A stretch of DNA of 64,000 bases from Methanosphaera sp. WGK6 (GTDB lineage: Archaea; Methanobacteriota; Methanobacteria; Methanobacteriales; Methanobacteriaceae). Within the stretch, counting starts at the first letter, position 1. Every line of letters starts with the position of its first letter. Made by a program: the position numbers and the translations under genes. The stretch covers positions 90,077 through 154,076 of the forward strand of contig NZ_JRWK01000005.1 in the NCBI RefSeq assembly GCF_001729965.1. The letters run 5' to 3'. Below, in pieces: positions 28,991 to 39,667 of the stretch. The notes under the pieces are model-generated. The model was not told where the DNA came from and ran no database searches. It was given only the letters and a program-made list of their open reading frames with translations.

Positions 28991-29224
28991 ATGTTACAAG
29001 TTAATCAAGATTATTGTTTGGGTTGTGGAGCTTGTGTTATTGTTTGTCCCGTTAATCAGGAAATATATCCCGAAGTTATAGGTGGAAATGGACCAGACAC
29101 AACAGAAGTGATAATGTTAGTAGAAAATGGTATTATCAAATTATTCCATCCTGAAAAATGTACAAGATGTATGAAATGTAATGATATATGTCCTACAAAA
29201 GCAATATATTATGGAGATAATTAG
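28991..29224 (+). CDS. fwdG: Formylmethanofuran dehydrogenase ferredoxin subunit G
   Basis: A 77-residue protein with two 4Fe-4S motifs: CLGCGACVIVCPVNQE near residue 9 and CTRCMKCNDICPTKAI near residue 56. An insert between them (PEVIGGNGPDTTEVIM) fits the FwdG family. It would pass electrons between the active site and outside ferredoxin. It opens a tightly packed operon, followed without a gap by fwdD. AAGGAG stands 12 bases before the ATG. Confidence 0.85.
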   Translation: MLQVNQDYCLGCGACVIVCPVNQEIYPEVIGGNGPDTTEVIMLVENGIIKLFHPEKCTRCMKCNDICPTKAIYYGDN

Positions 29225-29683
29225 ATGAAAGAAATGGACATTATAATAAATACAGGCACTAGTATTATTCAAGCATTTTATGAAAAAAAAGGGTCTACAC
29301 TTAAAAAAGAATATATGCAAGCTACAGCAGTAGCATTTATGGATCCAATTGATATGAAAAAATTATCATTAAATCCATGTGATAAAATAGAAGTTACATC
29401 AAAATGGGGACAAGTAACATTATTTGTGGATAAATCACATGATGCACCACACGAAGGAATGATATTCATACCAAAAGGACCATGGGCTAATATAATAATA
29501 AGTCCTGAAACATATTGTTGCAATGTACCTACATTTAAAGGAGTACCTGCAAAAATAAGAAAAACAGAAAATAATGTATTACTAGTTGCAGATTTAATGA
29601 GAAAAACCTATAAAAAATATGCTAAAAATGATGATTTTAGAGAAAGTTTAGGTGAAAAACCAATATTTAAAAAAATGGAGTAA
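29225..29683 (+). CDS. fwdD: Formylmethanofuran dehydrogenase subunit D
   Basis: A 152-residue molybdopterin-dinucleotide-binding domain, the FwdD subunit that completes the pterin site of FwdB. Seen: [40 protein letters not shown] and [19 protein letters not shown]. It begins one base after the fwdG stop. Its binding loop looks intact, so the subunit appears built to hold the cofactor. Confidence 0.92.
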   Translation: MKEMDIIINTGTSIIQAFYEKKGSTLKKEYMQATAVAFMDPIDMKKLSLNPCDKIEVTSKWGQVTLFVDKSHDAPHEGMIFIPKGPWANIIISPETYCCNVPTFKGVPAKIRKTENNVLLVADLMRKTYKKYAKNDDFRESLGEKPIFKKME

Positions 29684-29687
29684 TACC

Positions 29688-31031
29688 ATGACTGAAAAAC
29701 CAATTACTGATTATGATGAAGAAATAAAAAACTGTTCTTGTTCTTATTGTGGAAATAACTGTGATGATATTACATATCTTTTAAAAGATAAGAAAATTGT
29801 AGGTGTAAGACATGCTTGTAGATTAGGAGCAAGTAAAATAATCAATGATGAAGATCAAAGATTACTCAACCCTATGATTAGAAATACAGAAGGTATACTT
29901 GAAGAAACAACATGGACAATAGCATTAGATAAAACTGCAGAATTATTATCCAAAAGTACAAGACCCATACTGTATGGTTGGGGTGAAACATCAATCGAAG
30001 CAATAAAACAAGGCATAAATCTTGCAGAAATTACAGGATCAGTTATGGATAATCAGTCAACAATATGTCATGGAGCAAGTATTCAAGCATTCCAAAATGT
30101 AGGTCATCCTGTAATGACATTAGGTGAAGTTAAAAATAGAGCTGATGTTATAATTTACATGGGTACTAATCCTATGGATGATCATCCAAGACATTTATCA
30201 AGATATACTGCATTTCCAGAAGGATTCTTTAGACGAAATGGTAGAGAAGATAGAACAATCATAACAATTGACCCTAAATACACTAATACTGCAAAAGTTT
30301 CAGATGAATGGATTAAATTTAATATTAATGAAGATTATACCTTTTTAAATGCATTACGTTCAATATTAAAAGGTAATGAACTAAAAGATGAGGAAGTAGC
30401 TGGTGTTTCTAGAGAAAAAATATATGAACTAATTGAAATCATGAAAAATGCTGAATATGGTGCTTTATTCTTCGGTTTAGGACTTACTCAGACATTAGCT
30501 AAGCAGAGAAATATTGACATTCTTATCCAATTAGTTGAAGATTTGAATCAGTATTCTAAATGGTCTATGTTACCTATGAGAGGATTTTTTAATGTGAATG
30601 GATTTAACATAGCAATGACTTCTGAAACAGGTTACCCTTATGGTGTTGATTTTGCAAGAGGTTATCCTAGATATATGGTAGGAGAAACTACTACAATAGA
30701 TTTATTAAATAGAAGAGAACCTGATTTTTTCATGGCAATATCTGCAGATCCTGGAGTACAATTCCCAGGTTATTCTATACAACATTTAACTAATATCCCT
30801 ACAGTTCAAATTGATACCCATTGGGGACCATATACTGAATTATCAGATATTGTACTTCCAAGTACAAGAGTTGGAGTAGAAACAGAAGGTACTGCATATC
30901 GTATGGATTCTATTCCAATTTATATGAAAAAAGTAATAGATAAACAGGAAAACTGCCATTCTGATGAATGGATTCTCTCTGAAATATACAGGAGAATACT
31001 ACAAATAAAAGAAACAAATGGAGATAATTAA
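29688..31031 (+). CDS. fwdB: Formylmethanofuran dehydrogenase subunit B (catalytic)
   Basis: The catalytic subunit that reduces CO2 to formate on a tungsten or molybdenum bis-pterin. The 447 residues start at ATG 29688, four bases after fwdD and behind GGAG. The N-terminus holds the 4Fe-4S motif [21 protein letters not shown] supplies the metal-ligand position as Cys, not selenocysteine. Later come [11 protein letters not shown] and [19 protein letters not shown]. All expected parts are present and uninterrupted. Confidence 0.94.
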   Translation: MTEKPITDYDEEIKNCSCSYCGNNCDDITYLLKDKKIVGVRHACRLGASKIINDEDQRLLNPMIRNTEGILEETTWTIALDKTAELLSKSTRPILYGWGETSIEAIKQGINLAEITGSVMDNQSTICHGASIQAFQNVGHPVMTLGEVKNRADVIIYMGTNPMDDHPRHLSRYTAFPEGFFRRNGREDRTIITIDPKYTNTAKVSDEWIKFNINEDYTFLNALRSILKGNELKDEEVAGVSREKIYELIEIMKNAEYGALFFGLGLTQTLAKQRNIDILIQLVEDLNQYSKWSMLPMRGFFNVNGFNIAMTSETGYPYGVDFARGYPRYMVGETTTIDLLNRREPDFFMAISADPGVQFPGYSIQHLTNIPTVQIDTHWGPYTELSDIVLPSTRVGVETEGTAYRMDSIPIYMKKVIDKQENCHSDEWILSEIYRRILQIKETNGDN

Positions 31032-31032
31032 T

Positions 31033-32754
31033 ATGGAATATATCTTAAAAAATGGAATTGTATTTGATCCTGTAAATAATGTAAACGGAGAAAAAAAAGA
31101 TATATTAATAAACGATGATAAAATTGTTGAGGAAGTTTCTTCTAATGCTAAAATAATTGATATAACCGGAAAATTAGTTATGCCTGGTGGTGTTGACTTA
31201 CATTCACATATTGCTGGACCCAAATTATCAGTAGGTAGACTCTATAGACCTGAAGATATAAGAAAAGGTATAAAACCTGCTTCTAAAAATGGAATAGATG
31301 GATTTGAAGCTGGATTCTCCCTACCTACTTGTCCAACAACAGGATATCGTTATACTAAAATGGGTTATACGACAGTTACTGAAGCTGCAGTTCCTCCTCT
31401 TGAAGCAAAACATGCACATGAAGAAATAAATAGTATACCTAACCTAGATATTCCTACTTTAACATTATTTGGAAATAATTGGTTTATGCTTAAATATGTT
31501 AAAGAAAATAACATTGATGATTTAACAGTATTTATATCCAAATGGTTAAAATTAGCTAAAGGTTATGGAATAAAAATAGTAAATCCTTGTGGTAGTGAAG
31601 CATGGGGTTGGGGAAAGAATGTGGATGGTCTTGATGATCCTGAACCACACTGGAATGTAACAGGACGTGAAGTAATTACTTCATTGACAAAGGTAAATGA
31701 GAAATTAGGACTTCCACACTCTGTACATGTACATACAAATGATTTAGGACATCCAGGAAATTATGAAACCACACTTGAAACATTTGACTGTGTTAAAGAA
31801 ATAAAGAAGAATAAAAAAGTAGATAGAAATCAGATAATGCACTGTACACATATACAATTCCATGCATATAAAGGAAGTAGTTGGAGAGATGTAACTTCAG
31901 GTGCACCTGAATTAATTGATTATATTAATAAACATGACCATTTAACATGTGATATTGGTCAATTAACATTTGATGAAACTACTACAATGACTGCTGATGC
32001 TCCTATGGAATATGATTTATATAGATTAACAGGACTTAAATGGGCTAATAAAGATATTGAAGTAGAAACAGCATCTGGATTAATTCCATCAATATATTCT
32101 AAAAAATCACCAGTAAGTACATTACAATGGGCTGTTGGACTAGAATTTTTCTTAGGTATAAAAGATCCATGGAAATTTGCCTTAACAACAGATTCACCTA
32201 ATGGAGCACCATTTATCAGATATCCCCGGATAATATCATGGATTATGAGTAATGAAAAATTAAATGATATGTTGGATAATGAAGTTCATAATTGGGCAAC
32301 ACGTAGAACTTCTCTTGGTTCTTATGATAGAGAATATTCATGGAATGATATTGCTATTATTACAAGAGCAAGTCCTGCTAAAATACTTGGTTTAACTGAT
32401 AGAGGCCATCTTGGTATTGGTGCTAAGGCAGATATTTCAGTGTATGATATTGATGTAGATTCCTTTGACACTACTCGTCTTAGTAATTCAGAAGTTCTTG
32501 AAAAAAAACTATTAAATAGTATGTATACTATTAAAGATGGTGATATTCTAGTAAAAGATGGTGAAATTGTAAAATTAGTTAACAGTAAACATGTATGGTG
32601 TAACGTAAAAGGACTGGAGAATAAAGAATATTCATTAATTCAAAGAATAAAGCCTGAATTTAATAAGTATTATACTATAAAATATGAAAATTATGGTGTT
32701 CCAAATCATTATATTACACCAAATTATCAAGTTGATGTTGAAGTGGAGAAATAA
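31033..32754 (+). CDS. fwdA: Formylmethanofuran dehydrogenase subunit A (amidohydrolase)
   Basis: FwdA joins formate to methanofuran at a binuclear metal site. The 573 residues begin at ATG 31033, one base after fwdB, with GGAG nine bases upstream. It carries the amidohydrolase metal motif DLHSHIAG, the later [16 protein letters not shown] and [11 protein letters not shown], and [12 protein letters not shown] with the catalytic Asp. The C-terminal half ends with a small beta domain ([12 protein letters not shown]). Length and order are normal for the family. Confidence 0.95.
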   Translation: MEYILKNGIVFDPVNNVNGEKKDILINDDKIVEEVSSNAKIIDITGKLVMPGGVDLHSHIAGPKLSVGRLYRPEDIRKGIKPASKNGIDGFEAGFSLPTCPTTGYRYTKMGYTTVTEAAVPPLEAKHAHEEINSIPNLDIPTLTLFGNNWFMLKYVKENNIDDLTVFISKWLKLAKGYGIKIVNPCGSEAWGWGKNVDGLDDPEPHWNVTGREVITSLTKVNEKLGLPHSVHVHTNDLGHPGNYETTLETFDCVKEIKKNKKVDRNQIMHCTHIQFHAYKGSSWRDVTSGAPELIDYINKHDHLTCDIGQLTFDETTTMTADAPMEYDLYRLTGLKWANKDIEVETASGLIPSIYSKKSPVSTLQWAVGLEFFLGIKDPWKFALTTDSPNGAPFIRYPRIISWIMSNEKLNDMLDNEVHNWATRRTSLGSYDREYSWNDIAIITRASPAKILGLTDRGHLGIGAKADISVYDIDVDSFDTTRLSNSEVLEKKLLNSMYTIKDGDILVKDGEIVKLVNSKHVWCNVKGLENKEYSLIQRIKPEFNKYYTIKYENYGVPNHYITPNYQVDVEVEK

Positions 32755-32757
32755 AAT

Positions 32758-33549
32758 ATGAAAACTATAAAATTACTAATGAAAAAATTTAGTACAATAC
32801 CTCTTGAATTTGATAATGTACTTCCAGAGTTATTATATAATAAAAATAAAGAAGAAATAGAGCAAACAATCATTTTCCATGGAAATAAACAAGAACATCT
32901 CTCCACATACTTCCAAGTAAACCTAGATGGAGAATGTAGTGATGCACAAGATTGTGAAATTATCATTGATGGTGATTTACATAGAGTTAAATATATTGGA
33001 AACCTTATGAGTAAAGGTAGAATTATAGTTAATAGTGATGTAGATTTACATGTAGGTGCACAAATGTCTGGAGGTCATATAATTGTTAATGGTGATGCTG
33101 AAAGCTATGCTGGACGTGAAATGACGGGAGGTTTACTTGAAATTAAAGGTAATGTTAAAGAATTCTGTGGTTCCTCATATATGGGTGAATGGAGAGGTAT
33201 GTCTGGTGGTAAAATTATTATTCATGGAAATGTAGGTAAACAATTAGCTGATTGTATGATGAATGGTGAAATATATGTTAAAGGAAATTGTGATATTCTA
33301 GCAGGTATTCATATGGTTGGTGGCTATATTCAAATTGATGGTGACGTTACGCAATGGCCTGGAGGTCAAATGAAAAAAGGCACTATTGTAATTAAGGGTA
33401 ATGTAGGTAAAATTCTTCAAGGATTTGTTAAAGAAGAAAAAATCCAAAACCCCGAAATAAATGGAAAATATCATATTGGTAGTTACATACATTATACTGG
33501 TGATGTAGGTGCAAAAGGTAAAGGTCATTTATGGATTAAAGAAAATTAG
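32758..33549 (+). CDS. fwdC: Formylmethanofuran dehydrogenase subunit C
   Basis: A 263-residue right-handed beta-helix subunit, built from G-x2-G-x3-G turns (SGGHIIVNGDAESYAGREM, MSGGKIIIHGNVGKQLA, VGGYIQIDGDVTQWPGGQM) as in the GltB C-terminal domain. It forms a scaffold with FwdA in the complex. It begins three bases after the fwdA stop and is intact. Confidence 0.94.
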   Translation: MKTIKLLMKKFSTIPLEFDNVLPELLYNKNKEEIEQTIIFHGNKQEHLSTYFQVNLDGECSDAQDCEIIIDGDLHRVKYIGNLMSKGRIIVNSDVDLHVGAQMSGGHIIVNGDAESYAGREMTGGLLEIKGNVKEFCGSSYMGEWRGMSGGKIIIHGNVGKQLADCMMNGEIYVKGNCDILAGIHMVGGYIQIDGDVTQWPGGQMKKGTIVIKGNVGKILQGFVKEEKIQNPEINGKYHIGSYIHYTGDVGAKGKGHLWIKEN

Positions 33550-33557
33550 GCAAAACT

Positions 33558-33842
33558 ATGAATACAAAATCATTAACTTTAAAAGAAAATGAACTCATAC
33601 CATTTATAGATAAATATTTTAGAGAAGAAGCATTACTTGAAATATCATATAATCGTGTATTTATTCCTGGAAAAATATTATTCATAACACATGAAGATAA
33701 TGAAACTATTATCACAATACAATTAAAGGGTCAACTATTAAATCAGACAGTAGATATTAATATAAATAATATTATAAAAGAAGTAGTTGAAATTCGTCAT
33801 ACATATAATGATGAAGAACTTATCTTAACCATTGTTGACTAA
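33558..33842 (+). CDS. Unknown 94-residue protein ending the Fwd operon
   Basis: I do not recognise this protein. It starts eight bases after fwdC, in the same direction, before the terminator hairpin, so it is co-transcribed with the Fwd subunits. It has no Cys, no membrane helix and no signal peptide. The sequence alternates hydrophobic and charged residues (KILFITHEDNETIITIQLKG), suggesting a small beta-rich domain. It could be an accessory or assembly factor for Fwd, or an unrelated passenger. Confidence 0.65.
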   Translation: MNTKSLTLKENELIPFIDKYFREEALLEISYNRVFIPGKILFITHEDNETIITIQLKGQLLNQTVDININNIIKEVVEIRHTYNDEELILTIVD

Positions 33843-33860
33843 AAAAAATATAGTAATAAA

Positions 33861-33895
33861 TTCTTAGAATAGTTTCTAAGAATCTTTTTTTTTAT
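33861..33895 (+). terminator. Terminator hairpin after the Fwd operon
   Basis: A perfect 9-base-pair stem (TTCTTAGAA / TTCTAAGAA) with a four-base loop, followed by a run of nine T. This matches an intrinsic terminator for the plus-strand operon. It also lies between convergent genes and can serve hxlB on the other strand. Confidence 0.7.
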
Positions 33896-33905
33896 TGAAA
33901 AATAA

Positions 33906-34490
33906 TTATTCTAGTACAGTATGTCTTGCTTTGAGATCTTTTTCTGTTTGTCCAAGATCTTGCATCATTTGAGCAATAACTGCATCTAAGAAGATTAAAG
34001 CACTTATTTCAAATATAGTTCCCATTGGAGATAAGGATTGGTGTAATCCACTTATTTGACGATTATTATAATCAGGTTCTGAATCTATTTTTGTTCTTCC
34101 TTTAAGTTGAAGTACAATATCTGATTTTTTTGCAAGAGTACTATCTGGATAAGAAGTTATTGCTATTAATTTAGAACCAATTTCTTTAGCAATACTAGTT
34201 GTACTAATTATATAACTTGTTTCTCCAGAACCAGATATTGCTATTAAACAATCATTTTTTCTAATAGCTGGTGTTGTGGTCTCTCCTACAACATAAACAC
34301 TTAATCCTAAGTGCATTAAACGCATTGCAAATGCCTTTGCTACTAATCCAGAACGTCCTAACCCCATAATAAAGACATTATCCACTTCTTCAAGCATTTC
34401 TGTCATTTTAGTAACATCTTCATTACTAACTGCTTTAGTTGTTTTTGTCACATTTTCTAATATATCACTTAATGCATCATCATAAATCAT
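33906..34490 (-). CDS. hxlB: 6-phospho-3-hexuloisomerase
   Basis: A 194-residue SIS-domain isomerase converting hexulose 6-phosphate to fructose 6-phosphate. In archaea it works with hexulose-phosphate synthase to make ribulose 5-phosphate or remove formaldehyde. Motifs: [20 protein letters not shown] (sugar-phosphate loop), [12 protein letters not shown] and [16 protein letters not shown]. The ATG follows an AGGGAT site. The synthase gene is not next to it in this window. Confidence 0.92.
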   Translation of the reverse strand: MIYDDALSDILENVTKTTKAVSNEDVTKMTEMLEEVDNVFIMGLGRSGLVAKAFAMRLMHLGLSVYVVGETTTPAIRKNDCLIAISGSGETSYIISTTSIAKEIGSKLIAITSYPDSTLAKKSDIVLQLKGRTKIDSEPDYNNRQISGLHQSLSPMGTIFEISALIFLDAVIAQMMQDLGQTEKDLKARHTVLE

Positions 34491-34642
34491 ATGAAATCCC
34501 TACAAATTTTAAATTACTTTGAAAATTATACACTTTCACAGATATTTTAAATAAATTTTAAAATATAAAAAAATATTAATTAATATAAAATATATTAAAA
34601 TTTATATTTAGTTTTTACTAATCTATTATAAGAAATAATTAA

Positions 34643-34656
34643 AACTAAATTTAGTT
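34643..34656 (+). promoter_or_regulatory. Palindrome at the ribosome site of the ModE/LysR-like gene
   Basis: AACTAAATTTAGTT is a perfect 14-base palindrome ending just before the GGGTGGG ribosome site at 34657. A second, looser pair of the same half-site (TTAGT-N4-ACTAA) lies some 25 bases upstream. Its position suggests an operator for self-regulation of the following gene. Confidence 0.5.
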
Positions 34657-34666
34657 GGGTGGGAAT

Positions 34667-35545
34667 ATGAGTTTAAATAAAAAATTAAGTATGGAAATTA
34701 ATGGAAATTTATTTGATTATAAATTATTTGATACTCTAAAAGCAATAAAAAAAACTAAATCACAGCGAAAAGCAGCAAAGAAACTAAATATATCACACCC
34801 TGTATTAAATAGACGTGTTCTTAAAGCAGAAGATTTACTTTCTGAAAAATTAGTTATTGTTTCAAATACTGGAACTACTTTAACAAAATATGCTTTAAAA
34901 CTATTAGATGAATATGAAACTTATGAAAATAGATTGTCTGATTATACAAACAGTATAACAGTTGCAGGTGGACCAATTTCATGTGAATTTATCAGACAAC
35001 TAGCTCAAGCCTACCAAATGGATAACTTAAAAATTATTGAAACTGATACCGAAACCGCTTTTGATTTAGCTAATAATGGTTTTATAGATATTTTAGGATT
35101 TGATGACCCCGTTCAAGCATATATTTATGATATTGAACCAACCCCTCTTGGAAGAGACAACTTAGTTTTATTATCCAACAAAGAAATTAGATTGAACAGT
35201 ATTTCTGATTTAAATGGTTTAAATTTTGTGGAAGTAGATGGTTCTGCACAAAGACTTGCATGGACCACTCTTGCTAATTATGATTTAGATTTTAATATTG
35301 TTTATGTTGTTAATTCTTTTCATGAAGCTATTCGTCTTGTTGAACAAAATGAGAATTTATATACATTCATAAATAAAAGTATGGCATATACTGTACAACA
35401 TACTAATAATATAATTTCTAAAGAAACACAACATATTATTAGTGCATTGAATGTTAAAAATAATAGTTTTATTGAAAGTTTTCTTAATATTGCATCACAT
35501 CATGCTCAAAAAGTAACTGTTAATTATGGATTTGAACATTTATAA
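34667..35545 (+). CDS. ModE/LysR-like DNA-binding regulator with substrate-binding domain
   Basis: A 292-residue regulator starting at ATG 34667 behind GGGTGGG. Residues 15-75 form a winged helix (KSQRKAAKKLNISHPVLNRR), and residues 95-290 resemble a periplasmic-binding-type sensor fold (SITVAGGPISCEF, NGFIDILGFDDPV, FVEVDGSAQRLAW). The helix spelling is closer to ModE than to classic LysR proteins. Members of this archaeal group often sense oxyanions such as tungstate or molybdate, which would fit its place near the Fwd operon. The ligand is inference only. Confidence 0.75.
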   Translation: MSLNKKLSMEINGNLFDYKLFDTLKAIKKTKSQRKAAKKLNISHPVLNRRVLKAEDLLSEKLVIVSNTGTTLTKYALKLLDEYETYENRLSDYTNSITVAGGPISCEFIRQLAQAYQMDNLKIIETDTETAFDLANNGFIDILGFDDPVQAYIYDIEPTPLGRDNLVLLSNKEIRLNSISDLNGLNFVEVDGSAQRLAWTTLANYDLDFNIVYVVNSFHEAIRLVEQNENLYTFINKSMAYTVQHTNNIISKETQHIISALNVKNNSFIESFLNIASHHAQKVTVNYGFEHL

Positions 35546-35568
35546 AAAAAAGAGTTAAGAAATAGATT

Positions 35569-37158
35569 TTATTCTTCTAATCTAAATCTTTTTACTACAA
35601 AGTCTTTATCTAGTGATAATACAAAGGATGCTGCACGAGGACCTTGTTTTTTACCAATAATAGTTTTATATATTGCTTGGAATGCTTTTTGTGGTTTTAA
35701 TTCTAAAGCTTCTAACACTTCATACATTCTATCGTGGAATTCAACATCATTATTAAATGTTTCATTTTCTAAAACATCTGCAAGTTGACGTAAGAATTCT
35801 GTTTGTTCTTCAGTTATTTCTACACGAGGCATTTTATTCATAACTTGGAATTTAACAAATTTAGGTCCATATGTTTCTAACCAATTATTTACATATTCTA
35901 ATCTTTGTAAATATGTTTCTTTATCAAAGTCAGATAACTCGTCATATGTAACATCAACTAATCTATCCGGTAATTGATGATTGTTTTTTAGGATTTCATA
36001 TATTTTTTCTGGTTTTCCATTTGCTATTTGGTATGCTACTGTTAAGAACCTGTATGGTGGTTGGAATGGCATTTCATCAGGTAATTCATTAATTTGAGAT
36101 ACTTGATATATTTTGGTAAGTTTTTCTTTTTCTTTATCATTACTTGCTTCTTCTTCACCATAAGCTATTCTTTCTACTCTATCATATTGGTCCATTAAAT
36201 CAAGGAATCCCATTTTTGGTGTGAAATCTTTAGGTTTTAATGGTTTGTTTCTGAAGATGTAGTAATTTAATGTTTCTGGTTTTCCTATTTTAAGCCATGC
36301 TTCTGGTGTGAAAAATACTCCTTTAGATTTACTCATTGCATCTCCATCAAGTGTAATCCATTCATATGGTATTGGATATGGTGCAGGATAATTAAATATT
36401 TCATCAGATATTATTTTACTTACATCATATGATCCACCACTTGCTGCATGGTCTTTACCAAATGGTTCACAAGTTATGTTTAATATTTTCCATCTTGCAG
36501 CCCATTCTACTCTCCAGGTTAGTTTACCTTTTCCTGTTGTATAATCCATTTCACCTTCATGTCCACATTCACATCTATATTTAATTGTGGTTTCTTCAAA
36601 ATCATATGCTTCAGTTGTATTTACACGACCACACTCTGAACATATAGGATTATATGGTAACCAGTCATCTCTTAGAGGATGTTCACGGTATTCATTGAAT
36701 ATTTCTTTAATTCTTTCAGTGTTTTCAAGTGCAATTTTTGTAGCTTCTGTATAAACTCCATTTTTATACATTTGAGCTCCACTTTTAATTTCAAGATTTT
36801 CAATGTCAAATTGATCTAATGCATTTATGAATGGTTTTTGGAAATGTTCTACGAAATTATCACAACATCCTTCAGGACAGGGAATTTCATAGTATGGTTG
36901 ACCTAGATATTCACTGTAATCTTCAGGTAATGGGTATGGTACCTTTCTTAGAGGGTCATAATCATCAGCTATCCATACAGTCTTAGCATTTTCCCCTAAT
37001 TTTCTTAATTCTTTACTTACTGCATTTGCTATGAATATATCACAACTGTTTCCAATATGTACTGATCCTGAGATAGATGTTCCACTACCTACAATATATT
37101 CATCCCTTCCTTGTTGACTTAATTCTTCAGCTATTCTTTCAGTCCAATGTTTACTCAT
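35569..37158 (-). CDS. lysS: Lysyl-tRNA synthetase, class I
   Basis: The archaeal class I enzyme that charges tRNA-Lys. From ATG 37158 (behind GTGAT; GTG 37167 lies in that site) it has 529 residues. Visible: the HIGN form of the HIGH motif ([10 protein letters not shown]), a zinc region CSECGRVN and CECGHE, the KMSKS variant AMSKSKGVF, and a long alpha-helical anticodon domain. It converges with the regulator at 34667 and is divergent from trkA. Confidence 0.95.
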   Translation of the reverse strand: MSKHWTERIAEELSQQGRDEYIVGSGTSISGSVHIGNSCDIFIANAVSKELRKLGENAKTVWIADDYDPLRKVPYPLPEDYSEYLGQPYYEIPCPEGCCDNFVEHFQKPFINALDQFDIENLEIKSGAQMYKNGVYTEATKIALENTERIKEIFNEYREHPLRDDWLPYNPICSECGRVNTTEAYDFEETTIKYRCECGHEGEMDYTTGKGKLTWRVEWAARWKILNITCEPFGKDHAASGGSYDVSKIISDEIFNYPAPYPIPYEWITLDGDAMSKSKGVFFTPEAWLKIGKPETLNYYIFRNKPLKPKDFTPKMGFLDLMDQYDRVERIAYGEEEASNDKEKEKLTKIYQVSQINELPDEMPFQPPYRFLTVAYQIANGKPEKIYEILKNNHQLPDRLVDVTYDELSDFDKETYLQRLEYVNNWLETYGPKFVKFQVMNKMPRVEITEEQTEFLRQLADVLENETFNNDVEFHDRMYEVLEALELKPQKAFQAIYKTIIGKKQGPRAASFVLSLDKDFVVKRFRLEE

Positions 37159-37508
37159 ATACATCACAAATAATCTTTAAATTGAATAAATAATAAAATT
37201 TAGAATACACCATTTATAAACCATTAATCCACTAATTTACTAAATTAAATAATTTACATCTAATTTTAATAAAAAAATTCCCTAAAAATTAGATTTTATT
37301 GATTAATTATAAATGGTATTTATTCTAAAAATAATAGTTTCTATAAGTAGAAAAATCATTTATATTATTATATTTTATTAGTTATGGTTTATAATTATTA
37401 TCATATAGTTTAGAAAAAAGTATTAAATTATGTTACATGAAATATAATATTAATTGAAATAAAAAATAGGGATTGAATTTATAAGTTTCTTAATTAAGGT
37501 GGAAAAAT
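37159..37508. other. Divergent intergenic region lysS / trkA
   Basis: These 350 bases hold no convincing gene. An 11-base inverted repeat occurs at 37209-37219 (ACCATTTATAA) and 37307-37317 (TTATAAATGGT). Each copy reads as a TATA box toward its own gene, and both continue with a similar TATTCTAAA element. They are probably the two divergent promoters. Nothing else stands out. Confidence 0.4.
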
Positions 37509-38162
37509 ATGTATGTAATTATAGTTGGAGCAGGTAGAGTTGGATTAAATCTTGCACAATCACTAGTTAGAGAAGGATTGAATGTTACTATTATTGAAAA
37601 TGACCCCATTGTATCAGAAGAAGTAGCCGATCAAGTAAATGCAATGGTTATTCAGGGTGATGCTACATCAGTACAAGTATTAGAAGATGCAGATATTGTT
37701 GATGCGGATGTATTTGTTGCAGCAACAGGACATGACACTGTTAATTTATTAACATCAGTTCTTAGTCAAAATTATGATAATATTAAGAAAATTATTGCAA
37801 GAGTAAATGACTTAGATCATATGTCTGCTTTTAAAAAAGTTGGTATTGATATGACAGTTAGTCCTGAATCTACTGTAGCATCATATCTTGAACGAATTAT
37901 AACTCGTCCAAAAGTTGCTGATTTAATTATTTTAGGTAGAGGATCCACAGAACTTCTTGAAGTGAAAATTGAAAATAAGGATTTGTTTGGTAAGAATGTT
38001 CTTGATTATAGTCCTACTGAAAAATATATTGTATGTGCTGTGTATGAGGATAATGAATTAATAATACCTCAAAAGGATACTGTTTTTCATGAAGATCAAA
38101 AAATATCTGTTCTAGCAAAATCAGATTATGTACAAGAAGTTACTAAATTATTTGCACCTTAA
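37509..38162 (+). CDS. trkA: TrkA-family K+ channel regulatory protein
   Basis: A 217-residue cytoplasmic protein with an RCK/TrkA-N NAD-binding domain (MYVIIVGAGRVGLNLAQSL, IENDP, VIQGDAT) at residues 1-120 and a TrkA-C domain at 135-217. It gates a TrkH/KtrB-like potassium transporter; no such membrane gene lies nearby. AAGGTGG precedes the ATG. Confidence 0.9.
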   Translation: MYVIIVGAGRVGLNLAQSLVREGLNVTIIENDPIVSEEVADQVNAMVIQGDATSVQVLEDADIVDADVFVAATGHDTVNLLTSVLSQNYDNIKKIIARVNDLDHMSAFKKVGIDMTVSPESTVASYLERIITRPKVADLIILGRGSTELLEVKIENKDLFGKNVLDYSPTEKYIVCAVYEDNELIIPQKDTVFHEDQKISVLAKSDYVQEVTKLFAP

Positions 38163-38243
38163 TTTTATTTTTCAGTAAATCCATATATTATAGAAATAAA
38201 TTTTAAATAATATAATTTTTTTAGAAATAGTTTTTTTTAAATA

Positions 38244-38341
38244 AAAGAATAGGCAAATAAAGGTAAAAACCTATTCTTTCTTGTAGATATTTAAAAATGA
38301 ATGGTGGTAATGAAAAAAGAATAAATTAATTATTCTTTTTT
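38244..38341. terminator. Two hairpins between trkA and thiC copy 2
   Basis: Hairpin one is AAAGAATAGG / CCTATTCTTT (38244-38253 with 38270-38279). Hairpin two is a 12-base-pair stem (AAAAAAGAATAA / TTATTCTTTTTT, 38313-38341) with a five-base loop. They lie between convergent genes and probably end both transcripts; the two stems share the AAAGAATA arm. Confidence 0.65.
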
Positions 38342-38362
38342 GGTATAATACTTTCCTCTTAT

Positions 38363-39667
38363 TTATTTATCGAAAACATCTTTGTCAGCTTTATCTAACC
38401 ATTGGTTTACAATTTTAATTGCACAGTAGTTACCACACATTGTACATGTGTCGTCTGCTTCAGGTGGTCTTTTATCTCTGATTGCTTTTGCATCTTCTGG
38501 CCACATTGCATGTGAATATTGTGCTTCCCAGTTGAGTTCTTTTCTTGCATCAGCCATTTTTATGTCTTCTTCTCCGAATCTTTCTAAGTCAATAGCTAAG
38601 TCTCCAGCATGAGCTCCAATTCTTGTTGCAATTACTCCTTCTCTTACATCTTCTGGTCCTGGTAATGCTAAGTGTTCTGCAGGAGTTACGTAACATATGA
38701 AGTTTGCTCCATATCTTGCACATTGTGCTGCTCCTATTGCTGATACTATGTGGTCATATGCTGGTGCAATATCGGTTACTATTGGACCTAACATGTAGAA
38801 TGGTGCATTTTTACACATTTTTTTCTGAATGTTGATGTTTGTTTCAATTTCATTGATAGGTATGTGTCCTGGTCCTTCTACAATTGTTTGAACTCCTCTT
38901 TCTCTTGCTCTATCTACTAATTCCCCTAATACAATTAGTTCTTGTATTTGAGCACGGTCTGTTGAGTCTGTGAGTGCTCCTGCTCTCATTGCGTTTGCCA
39001 TACTTAAACATACATCGTATTCTTCTACAATATCAAGTACTTGATCATAGCTTTCATATAATGGGTTTTCTGCATCGTTTGCTACCATCCATGAGGATAT
39101 GAATGAACCTCCACGACTTACTAATCCACCTTTTCTTCCTTGTCTTTTGAGTCTTTTTAAAGTTTCTCTGTTTACAGAACAGTGGATAGCCATGAAGTCT
39201 ATACCATCTTTTGCTTGTTTTTCGATGTTTTTAAGCATATCTTCTTCTTCCATGTAAATAGGAGAACCATTTTTTTCAATGGATTCTACTGCTGTTTGGT
39301 AGATAGGTACGCTTCCTACAGGTTTGTTAGTGTTTTTTAATACTGTTCTTCTTATGTTGTCTAAGTCTCCACCGATACTTAATTCCATAAGTGTATCTGC
39401 ACCTGCTTCTTCAGCAATTTTTGCTTTTTCTAATTCCATATCTAAATCATTGATATCTGTGGAAGTTCCAATTGTTGCATTAACTTTTGTTCTTAAGTTT
39501 TCACCTATACCTACTGCAACAGTTTCTCTTTGGTTGTTGTCTGGTATTGCGATATAACCTTTTGCAACCATTTTTCTGATATATTCAGGGTCTAATTTTT
39601 CATCTGCAGCTACTTGTTTCATAGCTTCTGTAATGTTTCCTCTCATTGCTTCGAGCATTTGTGTCAT
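38363..39667 (-). CDS. thiC: Phosphomethylpyrimidine synthase ThiC (copy 2)
   Basis: A second ThiC, 434 residues, with the same order of motifs as copy 1 ([51 protein letters not shown]) but clearly diverged over the whole length. The CxxCxxxxC cluster site is intact, so both copies should be able to bind the iron-sulfur cluster. Unlike copy 1 it is a single gene with its own leader of about 110 bases (inferred TATA near 39805). No thiamine riboswitch is visible. Confidence 0.94.
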   Translation of the reverse strand: MTQMLEAMRGNITEAMKQVAADEKLDPEYIRKMVAKGYIAIPDNNQRETVAVGIGENLRTKVNATIGTSTDINDLDMELEKAKIAEEAGADTLMELSIGGDLDNIRRTVLKNTNKPVGSVPIYQTAVESIEKNGSPIYMEEEDMLKNIEKQAKDGIDFMAIHCSVNRETLKRLKRQGRKGGLVSRGGSFISSWMVANDAENPLYESYDQVLDIVEEYDVCLSMANAMRAGALTDSTDRAQIQELIVLGELVDRARERGVQTIVEGPGHIPINEIETNINIQKKMCKNAPFYMLGPIVTDIAPAYDHIVSAIGAAQCARYGANFICYVTPAEHLALPGPEDVREGVIATRIGAHAGDLAIDLERFGEEDIKMADARKELNWEAQYSHAMWPEDAKAIRDKRPPEADDTCTMCGNYCAIKIVNQWLDKADKDVFDK

